A stretch of 41,871 nucleotides of DNA, taken from the IMG/VR virus record IMGVR_UViG_3300009506_000079, positions 1 to 41,871 of that record; one strand, 5' to 3'. The translations under genes were made by a program, and so were the position numbers. This DNA is from a virus. Below are positions 1 through 9,100 of this stretch, in pieces (positions within the stretch are counted from its first letter, which is position 1; each line of letters begins with the position of its first letter). Under the pieces are notes generated by a model. The model was not told where the DNA came from. It was given only the letters and a program-made list of their open reading frames with translations, and ran no database searches.

Positions 1-2
1 AA

Positions 3-530
3 CCGGGATATACTTCTTATTGGGGTGGTAGTGCAGGAAGTGTTATCACGGAAATTCCATCTTCGGGACCAAATAATTATTGGTGTTTTCAACAAGGTGA
101 CAGCACTTACATTGTCGTGCAGCAATCTTCAGCCCAATATCAATACTTATGTTTTGGTCAGATTCAAAAATCAGGTGCTTGGACCGGAGGTATTTACAGA
201 ACAGGTTCTTTTAGTCATTATGTACCGTGGTACACCTATATTTATGGTTCAGGCAATTCAAGAAACGAACATAGAGGGGCAACTTTTGGTTATGAAGCAG
301 ATATTTCTAATTTCCACCCACACGGTGCAATGTATGCAGATATACCGGGAAGATCGGCAGGTTGGTGGAATAGTAATTCAGACCTTGTGATGTCTGCTTA
401 TATGCCCTATGCAAGCTCTGAACCCGGTAGAAATGCAGTCATGGCACTTTCCGCTTATGCAGTGACACGTTGTCCAAATGATTTCAACGGGTTAGCTGTT
501 TTAGTTCCAATATATATACGTTCTTATTGA
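3..530 (+). CDS. Tail/virion structural protein, 5' end outside the window
   Basis: The frame is open from the first bases of the window to a TGA at 528-530, so the start lies upstream. The visible 175 residues are rich in Tyr, Trp, Ser and Gly, as is usual for exposed phage tail or baseplate proteins; no enzymatic motif is visible. The protein stops abruptly after a (TA)n tract at about 510-518, and the sense continues in another frame in the next entry. The two parts read naturally as one protein: skipping one TA unit gives an uninterrupted ...VPIYTFLLNQNSRW... reading. Family knowledge: a C-terminal block with a WSF-GTPEGIR segment and a DTWKLFP segment resembles the ends of phage minor structural proteins, but this is recalled by eye. 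The structural role is fairly sure, the exact part is not. Confidence 0.7.
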   Translation, partial: PGYTSYWGGSAGSVITEIPSSGPNNYWCFQQGDSTYIVVQQSSAQYQYLCFGQIQKSGAWTGGIYRTGSFSHYVPWYTYIYGSGNSRNEHRGATFGYEADISNFHPHGAMYADIPGRSAGWWNSNSDLVMSAYMPYASSEPGRNAVMALSAYAVTRCPNDFNGLAVLVPIYIRSY

Positions 531-721
531 ATCAAAATTCACGATGGTCTTTCGCGGGAACTCCAGAAGGGATTCGTCAAGTAAATGTGGCTAACTACTC
601 TCCTGCATCTGAAATGACGATTGACTCCGACACTTGGAAGCTATTTCCTGCATTTAGAAAGGAGACAGAAGGAAGCTATAGTTGTAGGTATAACACAGGT
701 TTTGCATTTTTGAAATCTTGA
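527..721 (+). CDS. C-terminal part of the preceding structural protein (frame-shifted continuation)
   Basis: This 64-codon frame could start at a TTG overlapping the previous TGA (TTGA), but it is open back to about 482 and has no good Shine-Dalgarno sequence. It contains GTPEGIRQVN and a DTWKLFPAFRKE block, ends in NTGFAFLKS, and has the composition of the upstream protein. I therefore read it as the C-terminus of the same structural protein, separated by an indel in the (TA)n tract at 510-518 or by a recoding event. Translational coupling through TTGA is the alternative; the same overlap occurs at 22816 and 36377. The coding character is clear, the relation to the neighbour is inferred. Confidence 0.6.
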   Translation: MNQNSRWSFAGTPEGIRQVNVANYSPASEMTIDSDTWKLFPAFRKETEGSYSCRYNTGFAFLKS

Positions 722-732
722 AAGGAGTTAGG

Positions 733-1131
733 ATGTCATTTAGTGACTATCTTGAACTTGAAATTCTGGACCACGTTTTTCTGACTGGTTCTTATGCACA
801 ACCGAGCAATATCTATATTGCGTTGTGCAAATCAACCATTGATGACGCGGACACTGGTTCAACACTTCCAAGTGAAGTTTCTGGTGGTTCGTATGCAAGG
901 AAGTCTTGCGGAACGTGGGACACTGCTTCAGCAGGTTCAACGAAGAACGGTGTGGCGATTACATTTACTCAGGCAACGGCACAGTGGGGAACTGTCACTG
1001 ACTTTGCTGTTGTCGATGCTTCGTCTGGTGGAAATGTTTTGGCGTATGCCAAGCTTACCACCGCAAAGAGCATTGCCACGGGTGACACTGCCAAGTTTGC
1101 CACAGGTGACTTGAAGGTGTCGATCAACTAA
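733..1131 (+). CDS. Small phage tail-fibre-like structural protein (132 aa)
   Basis: The start is the ATG at 733, because a strong AAAGGAG Shine-Dalgarno lies at 721-727; an in-frame TTG at 718 lies ahead of it. The protein begins SFSDYLELEILDHVF and continues with an IYIALC strand, a GGSYAR segment, a WGTVTDFAVVDASSGG segment and a final GDTAKFATGDLKVSI strand. This order matches a widespread family of 120-140-residue phage proteins usually annotated as tail fibre or virion protein, located among distal tail genes. It sits between the split structural protein and the glycosyltransferase fusion, which fits. No signal peptide or membrane segment is present. Family match by recognition, so moderately sure. 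Confidence 0.65.
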   Translation: MSFSDYLELEILDHVFLTGSYAQPSNIYIALCKSTIDDADTGSTLPSEVSGGSYARKSCGTWDTASAGSTKNGVAITFTQATAQWGTVTDFAVVDASSGGNVLAYAKLTTAKSIATGDTAKFATGDLKVSIN

Positions 1132-1167
1132 ACTTGTACCTTCCAGTGAGAAAGGACTCGTTATAAT

Positions 1168-2382
1168 ATGAAGAAAGTATATCTTGCAACTTTGAATGGT
1201 GGGACACTTAGACGTGAATTCTCTTGGCACGTTTTACCAGCGATGCAAAACACGAAAGGTGTTGAATTGGAATGGGAAAACCCCGGTTTAACTTGGGCAA
1301 ACCCAATATCAAGCAATCGCAATCTGATTACAAAAAGGTTCTTGCAGACAGATTGTGAGTTTATGATTCAGCTTGATGATGATGTAGTCCCTTTGTGCAA
1401 TCCTGCTGAACTTGTCCATGCGAACAAAGACATTATTGGTCTTCCTGCTTTGGTTCGTTCTACTGGACAAACAATTGTCTGGACTGCTTACAGGGACCAC
1501 CCGTCCGGTGATTGCTATTCAGCAATTGACTTTACACAGTTAGATGACATGGTGGATTTGATGCAAGTTGAAATAGTTGGCACAGGTTGCATCATTGTTC
1601 ATCGAAGGGTTCTTGAAAAACTGAAAGCACCTTTTCATTCTGAATTCGATGAAGACGGTGTGCAGAAGTTTGGAACTGACTTTGCGTTTTGTCGAAAGGC
1701 AAGAGCAGCAGGGTTTAACATATACACTGCACCAAACTACCCTTGCGAACATTACAAGAAGGTCGGTTTGTGTGACATTCAAGGTTGGGACTCAATACGT
1801 CACTTCGACAAGAGCAATGCAAAATATGAGTTGCCTTGGGGAGGGTGGTCAATCAGCCAGAAGGATTGGAAATTTATTCAGCAAGTGATAAGTGAACTGC
1901 AACCGGAAAGAATACTTGAATTTGGTGCAGGGCTTTCGTCATTGCTGATGTCTGAAAAGGTTCCTGTTGTGACCTACGAAACAAATGAAGGCTACGCAAA
2001 GGAAATAAACGACAAACGCACAGATTACAACAAACTTGAAATCAGAATGTGGGATGGTGTCAACTTCCCACAAACAAATGAAAAGTTTCAACTTGCGTTT
2101 GTTGATGGACCACCGGGAGAATCTACAGGTGGAATAGGTAGGCAACATTCACTTACAGAAGCAGCAAAACTCTGTGATGTGATTATCCTTCACGATGCAG
2201 GGCGTTATCCTGAACTGCATTGGCAAAGAGAAATTCTTAGGGGAAAGTTTGCAAGGATTCGGAACAGTGGTGACCACGAAACACGCTGTGCTTTGTGGGC
2301 AAGAAGACCAAAGGCGGTGACAAACAGTGACTTCTTCACAGCAGCAATCCAAGCAGGAGAACCTATCAAACCAGCAAAGTAA
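1168..2382 (+). CDS. Glycosyltransferase (GT-A) fused to a methyltransferase-like domain
   Basis: The protein has 404 residues and two domains. Residues about 1-215 look like a GT-A glycosyltransferase: a beta-strand start, then MIQLDDDVVP with a DxD-type metal/nucleotide-sugar motif at 70-72, an EIVGTGCIIVHRRVL strand near 135-149, and GTDFAFCRKARAAGF around 169-183, typical of GT2-like acceptor-side residues. Residues about 225-380 resemble a Rossmann-like class I methyltransferase: ILEFGAG at 249-255, a YET acidic end of strand 2 at 270-272, VDGPPG at 312-317 and VIILHDAGR at 338-346. It lies among tail genes with a 37-base gap upstream and overlaps the next gene by 56 bases. Likely role, inferred: sugar modification of virion or host surface components. 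The GT call is firm, the second domain less so. Confidence 0.75.
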   Translation: MKKVYLATLNGGTLRREFSWHVLPAMQNTKGVELEWENPGLTWANPISSNRNLITKRFLQTDCEFMIQLDDDVVPLCNPAELVHANKDIIGLPALVRSTGQTIVWTAYRDHPSGDCYSAIDFTQLDDMVDLMQVEIVGTGCIIVHRRVLEKLKAPFHSEFDEDGVQKFGTDFAFCRKARAAGFNIYTAPNYPCEHYKKVGLCDIQGWDSIRHFDKSNAKYELPWGGWSISQKDWKFIQQVISELQPERILEFGAGLSSLLMSEKVPVVTYETNEGYAKEINDKRTDYNKLEIRMWDGVNFPQTNEKFQLAFVDGPPGESTGGIGRQHSLTEAAKLCDVIILHDAGRYPELHWQREILRGKFARIRNSGDHETRCALWARRPKAVTNSDFFTAAIQAGEPIKPAK

Positions 2383-2728
2383 ACCTAAATGTGGAAGATG
2401 TGGCTTATGTTGCCACACTGCTTTTTTAGCTTTGCACAGTGTAGATATTGAAGATGAAAAGGAAATCGGTAAATGGTTAAGGTTACATAGGTGTGATGTT
2501 TCAAAATATCAATCAGGTGACAAAGAAGTGTTAGGGGTGGCAATCCCTATCGTTTGTGCTTGGTTGAGTTTTGACCGTGAGGAAGGCAAATATAAATGTG
2601 AACACTATAAAGAAAGACCTTTAGTTTGCAAAGAGTATTTCTGTAGTACAAGTAAAAGAGAAAAGTATTTGCAAGCTCAAGAAATGTTGAAAAGAGTTGC
2701 AGAACAACTTAAAGAAAGTAAGCAATGA
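2327..2728 (+). CDS. YkgJ-type cysteine-cluster protein (Zn/Fe binding)
   Basis: The 133-residue protein has a CGRCGLCCH cluster at about residues 22-30 and a later C-x-HY-x-ERPLVCKEYFC block. Together these are the signature of the YkgJ family (Cys-rich, thought to bind zinc or an iron-sulfur cluster; function unsettled). The start is a GTG at 2327 preceded by AAAGGCGGTG, which places the first 56 bases inside the end of the glycosyltransferase fusion. The stop overlaps the ATG of the next gene (ATGA), so the three genes are translationally coupled. In this position the protein may assist modification or maturation of the neighbouring tail proteins; that is inference. Confidence 0.7.
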   Translation: MTSSQQQSKQENLSNQQSKPKCGRCGLCCHTAFLALHSVDIEDEKEIGKWLRLHRCDVSKYQSGDKEVLGVAIPIVCAWLSFDREEGKYKCEHYKERPLVCKEYFCSTSKREKYLQAQEMLKRVAEQLKESKQ

Positions 2729-5700
2729 GTTTCACATACGAAGGAAAAGACACTAATGGCCCAACAACGTCTGCGGTGTCTTTTTCGTCTTCAATCCCGG
2801 CTGCAACAGACCTTGCAATTCTTGCAATAATGCAGAATGAGAATCAGTTGCGAACAGGTAGTGACCCCACTATCAATTCACAACCGATGACCGAAGTTTC
2901 TGGTTCTCCTATCTACCACGTTACAGGTTCAGAAACCGCCTGTGAACTTTGGTATCTAAAAAGCCCGCCTACAGGCACACAGACAATTGCTTATGGTAAC
3001 GATGCAAGTTTAGAAGTTGTCACGCACATGGCATACTTTTCTGCCGAAGGTACGCCAATTGAAAGACCGGACCATGAATTTAGCACATACCTTACTTCAA
3101 CATCTGTAAGTGTCCCTTACCCCGGTAACATAGGACCGGGAGGGATTGTGTTTAATGTTTGCACAGGTGGTTATAAAGACACGCCAACGTCACGCACAGG
3201 AAATACAATTTATGAACAAGATCAAGGTGCTTGGACTACCAATACGCAGTACCACATTGCGGATTGGGACGCAGGAACAGTAAGTTTTGTATTTAACGGC
3301 AGTGATGAAATATCTTTCATTTCTGGTCACTTTGCAGATATGACGGACAATGACTGTAGTGATGCAGTTAGTCATTGGCTGTTAAACAATAATGGTTCGG
3401 GCGGTATAAGCGGGACAGATGAAAATGGAAATAACACCCTTACTAATATCTCAGGTTGTAGTTTACAAACTTTAGACGTTCAAAAAGGGGATGGTTGTTT
3501 AGAAGCAACTGGTGGCACTGCTGTTATGCGGATTCTCAGCGGTAGTCAGTCTTCGGGATTTCCTTTTGTAAGTGGTGGAAGTAATGGACAAGTAACACTT
3601 TGTTTCTGGTTTAAGTGTAGCTCTGTCTCTGCTACTGACAAGAACGTTGTTCATAAAGGAACACTTGCAAGCAACAACTTCTCTTTTGGAGTAGTGATTA
3701 ACGGCAATACTCTGAAGTGGTGCGTTGGTTATAGTAATGGTTCCAGCATGGAAACGCTATGCACCACAGGTGCTATTTTAGGCACTGCACTTTGGATGCA
3801 CATTGCTGCAACCTACGATGCTTCAACAAAAGCGTGGACTTTTAGAGTATTTGACGCAACTAACAACACGGTTGATTACAATGGAAGTGGTACAGGGACG
3901 CAAGATGTTGATGTGCAAGATGATGGTGACTTTATTCTTGCAGATTCAAATTCTTGGACTAAGTATATTGATGAAGTAGTAGTTTTCAACAAAATACTTG
4001 ATTCAACAGATACAGACGCAATTCGTGATGGTATCTATGCCCCCACAGTCACTACACATTCTCTTGACGGAAACCCTGCTGCAACTGTCACCACTACAGG
4101 TGCATTATCAGTTGCAAATGAATTACATGGTACAGCAGAGGCAACAGTTACCACAACAGGAAATCTTGGAAAGACCACAAATCTTGCAGGTGAATCAACT
4201 GCAACAGTTACAACAACTGGTGACCTTGCAAAACTTCACACACTTGCAGGAACAGTAACAGCAACAGTTACAACAAGTGGTGCATTGTCCTTTGACCCAC
4301 CTTGGCTTGTTGAAACTTTTGAAGCGTCTGAATTCGATCAATCTTGGTACAAGGTTGAAAATGGCACTGCAACAATAGATGGTGACTATCCTACTTCTTC
4401 TGTTGCGGGAGCTCCCGTTTCTTGGGGTTCTCTTTGCTGTAGAATGTTCACAGATGGAACTTCAAATGCAATTATCCATGAAGATATACCTTCAGAAGTA
4501 CCGGATTACTTCTGTAAGTTTGAATTGATTGTTAGTGAAATGTCGGCTGGCACAAGACAGATTATGCAACTGACTAACATAAGTGTCGCCGCAAACAACT
4601 TCATTCTTCTACTCTACAATAGCTCAGGGACATTACGTCTTCAACTTGTAGCTTACTATGATGGAAGTTATCATTCTTTCAACAGTGTAACAGTACTCTC
4701 GCTTGATACTCGTTACATTGTTGAATTGAAATGGGATTCAACAAACGATGTTTGGGCATGGAGAATAAACGGTGTAGATCAACCTAACAACGTTGATTCA
4801 GTAGACCCTATCACTTCGGAAGGAACACTTTCAGGTTCGCACACTTCGGACTTTCAAAGAATCTATACAGGGATTTCAGGTGCAGGTGGCGTTCCTGTTT
4901 GGTATCTTGACAACTTATATATTGGGGACGGATGGCAACATTATTGCGAAGGAAGTGCAGCAGCAACAGTTTCAACAACTGGAAACCTTACAAAAGAACA
5001 TGCACTTGCGGGAGTATCAACAGCAACAGTTTCAACCACTGGTGACCTTACAAAACAACCAGGGTTAGTTGGGGAAACAGCAACAACAGTCACCACAGTT
5101 GGAAACCTTTCAATTGAAACAACTCTTGCGGGTTCTGTTTCGGCAACAGTTACTTCAACTGGTGACCTTGATGTTATCACAGAATTGCAAGGTTCTGTTT
5201 CGGCAACAGTTACTTCTGAAGGTGATTTGACCGTTACTGCTGGTTTTACGGTTCTTGAAGGAAGTGTTGTAGTAACAGTAACAACCACAGGTTCACTTGA
5301 TGCACAACCGGAACTTGCGGGTTCTGTTTTAGCAACAGTTTCAACAACTGGTGACCTTGATGTTTCAACTGAACTGCAAGGTTCAGTTTCAGCAGCAATT
5401 ACAACAGTTGGTGACCTTGATGTTATTACAGGGTTGCAAGGCTCTGTTTCGGTAACAGTTACAACAACAGGGACAGTTGAAGTTATAATTGGTCTTCAGG
5501 GCGAATCAATTACAACTGTGACAACTGAAGGGGATGCTTCAGTTGAAACAACTCTTGCAGGAACTTCGGCAACAACAGTTTCGACAACTGGTGTTCTTGG
5601 TGTAACAAAAGAACTGCAAGGTTCTGTTTCTGTAGTTGCAACCATTACAGGTTCGCTTGATTCACAACCGGGATTGGTGGGCAATCCAACAGCAACAGTT

Positions 5701-6126
5701 ACAACTGAAGGTGCGTTGACTGTTCCGACTGCAATTTACTCCCGTGGACAAGTTTTGTTTTCTGATGAATCAGACGAAGCAACTTTGTTCTCTGGTCAAG
5801 ATTATTCAGACGTTTCAAGTGACGATGGTGTTAGGGTAGATCAAGCAGGGGATATTGTCCCGGCGGTTTTTGTATTCAAAGACAAGTTTGTCACAGAAGG
5901 AAACATTAGTGTCACTTGGAACGGGCAAAGCAGTCTTGCACCTTCGGACGTTGCAGTTAAGTTGCAAATCTACAATCATACAGATTTGCAATGGGATGAC
6001 GTAGATGAGGAAAACGGAGTAGCAGCAGATACAGACTTCAACTTGTCAGGTGACATAACAATTGACCTTGACAAATACTTTGATGAAAACTCTTGGACAA
6101 CATTCAGAGTTTATCAGGCGGTCTAA
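2725..6126 (+). CDS. Giant repeat-containing tail protein with LamG-like domain (1133 aa)
   Basis: Residues 1 to about 212 form a beta-rich N-terminal domain of a type common at the start of phage tail proteins. Residues about 214-440 resemble a LamG/concanavalin-like lectin domain (SHWLLNNNGSGGIS start, VTLCFWFK strand, WMHIAATYDAS, YIDEVVVFNKIL end). Four copies of a 20-residue repeat follow, then a second jelly-roll-like insertion (about 527-735, ending VWYLDNLYIGDG), thirteen more repeats and a non-repeat C-terminal domain. The repeat consensus is L-x-G-x-V-x-A-T-V-T-T-T-G-D-L with a variable five-residue end. It starts with ATGA overlap on the Cys-cluster gene and is followed directly by its sister gene at 6127. 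Likely an extended tail-tip or fibre protein binding glycans; the structural role is strong, binding is inferred. Confidence 0.75.
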   Translation: MSFTYEGKDTNGPTTSAVSFSSSIPAATDLAILAIMQNENQLRTGSDPTINSQPMTEVSGSPIYHVTGSETACELWYLKSPPTGTQTIAYGNDASLEVVTHMAYFSAEGTPIERPDHEFSTYLTSTSVSVPYPGNIGPGGIVFNVCTGGYKDTPTSRTGNTIYEQDQGAWTTNTQYHIADWDAGTVSFVFNGSDEISFISGHFADMTDNDCSDAVSHWLLNNNGSGGISGTDENGNNTLTNISGCSLQTLDVQKGDGCLEATGGTAVMRILSGSQSSGFPFVSGGSNGQVTLCFWFKCSSVSATDKNVVHKGTLASNNFSFGVVINGNTLKWCVGYSNGSSMETLCTTGAILGTALWMHIAATYDASTKAWTFRVFDATNNTVDYNGSGTGTQDVDVQDDGDFILADSNSWTKYIDEVVVFNKILDSTDTDAIRDGIYAPTVTTHSLDGNPAATVTTTGALSVANELHGTAEATVTTTGNLGKTTNLAGESTATVTTTGDLAKLHTLAGTVTATVTTSGALSFDPPWLVETFEASEFDQSWYKVENGTATIDGDYPTSSVAGAPVSWGSLCCRMFTDGTSNAIIHEDIPSEVPDYFCKFELIVSEMSAGTRQIMQLTNISVAANNFILLLYNSSGTLRLQLVAYYDGSYHSFNSVTVLSLDTRYIVELKWDSTNDVWAWRINGVDQPNNVDSVDPITSEGTLSGSHTSDFQRIYTGISGAGGVPVWYLDNLYIGDGWQHYCEGSAAATVSTTGNLTKEHALAGVSTATVSTTGDLTKQPGLVGETATTVTTVGNLSIETTLAGSVSATVTSTGDLDVITELQGSVSATVTSEGDLTVTAGFTVLEGSVVVTVTTTGSLDAQPELAGSVLATVSTTGDLDVSTELQGSVSAAITTVGDLDVITGLQGSVSVTVTTTGTVEVIIGLQGESITTVTTEGDASVETTLAGTSATTVSTTGVLGVTKELQGSVSVVATITGSLDSQPGLVGNPTATVTTEGALTVPTAIYSRGQVLFSDESDEATLFSGQDYSDVSSDDGVRVDQAGDIVPAVFVFKDKFVTEGNISVTWNGQSSLAPSDVAVKLQIYNHTDLQWDDVDEENGVAADTDFNLSGDITIDLDKYFDENSWTTFRVYQAV
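4063..5737 (+). repeat. 20-aa (60-nt) coding repeat, 17 copies, interrupted
   Basis: Four copies at about 4063-4292 and thirteen at 4945-5737 encode the unit L-x-G-x-V-x-A-T-V-T-T-T-G-D-L-D-V. The segment between them encodes a non-repeat, lectin-like domain. At nucleotide level the units share GCAACAGTTACAACAACTGG and GGTGACCTTGATGTT, so the DNA is a substrate for recombination and copy-number change. The same unit recurs in the next two large tail genes. Confidence 0.9.
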
Positions 6127-9100
6127 ATGTCCGAAGTAAATTTATATGTCAATGGTATTCAGTCTGCTGGTTCGTGGACTCAGGTTGGAACTACTCCTTA
6201 CCTGAACGCACAAGATCAACCGACGAACTACGTTCACAGCAATTCAAGAAACGCTAATTCAGACGTTTTCACTTTTGCTTCAAGTAGTGACCTTGGAACA
6301 ATCACTAAAGTTGAGCTTTTTATCTATGCTGTAGACGGTGGTGCAGCAAGTGATTTTGAAGCTTATGTGAATTCAACTGCAACCGGATTGAATCCCCCTG
6401 CTGCTTGGGGTTGGGTGTCGGTTGATGTCACTTCAATAGTTGGGACAACTTGGGCGGGAGTTAATGCAGCAACCGTCTTCTTCGATAAGTCCAACACAAC
6501 AAATGACCCGTCTGTTGACGCTGCTTACCTTAAAGTTACTTACACAGCAGCAGTAACACACCCACTTGCAGGAAACGTTGCAGCAACAGTTACAACAACT
6601 GGTGACCTTGATGTTATCACTGAACTTGTGGGTAGTCCATCTGTAACAGTTACCACAACTGGTGCAATGGCTTTGACAAAAGGTTTGACCGGGACAGTAA
6701 CAGCAACAGTTACAACAACTGGTGACCTTGATGTTTTAACCACCCTTGCAGGAACAATTGTTGCAACTTCCCCTGCATTGACAGCAGATTTAACAGTTGA
6801 ATCGGCTGACAAACTGATTGCGGGTGAAGTAACAGTAACAGTTACAACAACAGGTTCACTTGATTCACAACCGGGGCTTGTCGGTGAAGTAACTGTCACA
6901 GTTACAACAACTGGTGCAATCTCTGGAACGGTTCCACTTCAAGGTTCAACACTTGCAACAGTTACAACAACTGGTGACCTTGATGTTATCACTGAACTTC
7001 AAGGCACTATAACAGCAACAGTTGTTTCAGTTGGTGACTTAGCAGTTGGAACACCTTTCACACTTCGCACAGATTATTGGCTAACAGAGCTTTCAACGGG
7101 AGTTGCTCTTGCAGGGACAGCAACGGCAACGGTTACAACAACAGGCTCTCTTGAAGCTAACTTTGCTCTTGTGGGTTTGTCAACCGTCACTGTTACAACC
7201 ACCGGCACTTTGAAGAAAGGATTGGTTCTTTCTGGAAGCAGTGTCACGCTTGCAACATTGTCTGGAAACCTAAACGTATCAACAGGGCTGGAAGGTTCTG
7301 TGACAGTGGCGGTTGTTTCTTCTGGTGATGTTAAAGTTTTGACAACACTTGCGGGAACGGCAACAGCAACAGTTACTTCAACTGGAAATCTGACAACACT
7401 TGGACAAGTAACACTTGCGGGAACGGCAACAGCAACAGTTTCCACGTCTGGTGACATTCAAGTTTTAACAACTCTTGAGGGAACAGTTTCAGTTGTTGTT
7501 ACAAATACTGGTTACCTTTCAAACAAGCAATCAGTTTCGGGAACGGCAACAGCAACAGTTACAACAAGTGGTGACCTTGATGTTATCACAGGGCTGACCG
7601 GAACAGTAACAGCAACAGTTACAACAACTGGTGACCTTGATGTTTTAACCACCCTTGCGGGAACAGTAACAGCAATTGTTACAACCGAAGGTCAGATTAC
7701 AACCACAGGGGAACAACTTCTTTCAGGAACAGTATCGGCAACAGTTACTTCAACTGGTGACCTTGATGTTTTAACCACCCTTGCGGGAACAGTAACAGCA
7801 ATTGTTGTAACAACAGGTGCAATTGGTCAGAAACATTCTGTTTCAGGAACGGTGACCGTTGTTTCAACAGTCACAGGTGACCTTGATGTTTTGACCACAC
7901 TTGCGGGAACAGCAACAGCAACAGTCACAACAAGTGGTTCGTTGTCCTTCCTTCCTGATTATTTGGCTGGGAACGCTGCTGCAACAGTTTCAGTTAATGG
8001 TGCGTTGTCCGTCTTAACAACTCTTGCAGGAACAGTAACAGCAACAGTTACAACAACTGGTGCAATCTCAGGGACGGTTCCCCTTCAAGGGACAAGCACT
8101 GCAACAGTTACAACAACAGGTGACCTTGATGTTGCTCTTGGGCTTATCGGTGCTTCGGCAACAACAGTTACAACAACTGGAAATGTAAGTCTAACGCTTT
8201 CTCTTGTGGGGGCAATAACTGCAACAGTTACAACAACTGGTGCGTTTATTGAATATCCTAACTTTTCGGGAGTAGTAGTTGTTACAACTACCACCACAGG
8301 TGAAATTACAGTTGGAAACTTGCAAGGTGTAGTGATAGTTACTACAACTGCCACAGGCACAATTAAGAAGTACAAAAGTCTTGCAGGTGAAGTCTTAGTA
8401 ACAGTTACAACATCTGGTGATTTGTGGTCACCAAGTGGGCTACAAGGGATAATTGTTGCAACAGTTACAACAACTGGTCAATTAAGCGGACCCTATGCAG
8501 GAAAGATTTTTGCCACAGTTACCACAACAGGTTACTTATCAGCAATCGTTTCTCTTGCAGGTGAAGTGACAGTTGAAGCAACAATCGAAGGTGAGATTGA
8601 AGGGGTTCACGTAGGGCTTCGGGGAGTTGTCCCGGTTAATGTCACAACAGAAGGTTGGTTAAACTCTCTTGCAGGTGGTTTGGTTCCTTCTTGGATTCCA
8701 ACAGACTTAGAAGCTTCTGCAAGCATTACAGGTTGGGTTTTTCCAGCACCAAACATTGAAGATATTGAAGATATAACCCCGACGTTTGTTGTTCCTGCAC
8801 CTACTCCTGATTTTACTCCTGATGAAGATGCAGAAACAGGTTATCTTGTGCAGTCTTTCTTACAAGATTACTACTACAGGATTCATATTTGGTCAAACCC
8901 GAAGAATCTCGGTGCAATAGTTAGTGACGTTTCTGCTTATGTTTACGTTTGGAATACTTTCTTTGTTGAGAAAGTTTTGACAGACGTGAATCAGTCAGGT
9001 GACTACATTGAAGTTAATACAGAGGCACAACCTTTCACTTTCAAACCTTTATGGTGGGAAAAAGTGGAATTGGTTGTCTCTGGTGTTGGTGACCCTTTCT

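Noticed and set aside
25-390. 121-codon frame at the start of the window
   Set aside because: It overlaps the longer, tail-like frame that runs from base 3 and has no Shine-Dalgarno. Its composition is not protein-like.
4941-8375. Long open frames on the - strand across the tail repeats (Thr/Val/Pro-rich)
   Set aside because: They mirror the 60-nt repeat on the + strand, have no Shine-Dalgarno and would be the only - strand genes in the window. Codon pattern of the repeat explains them.
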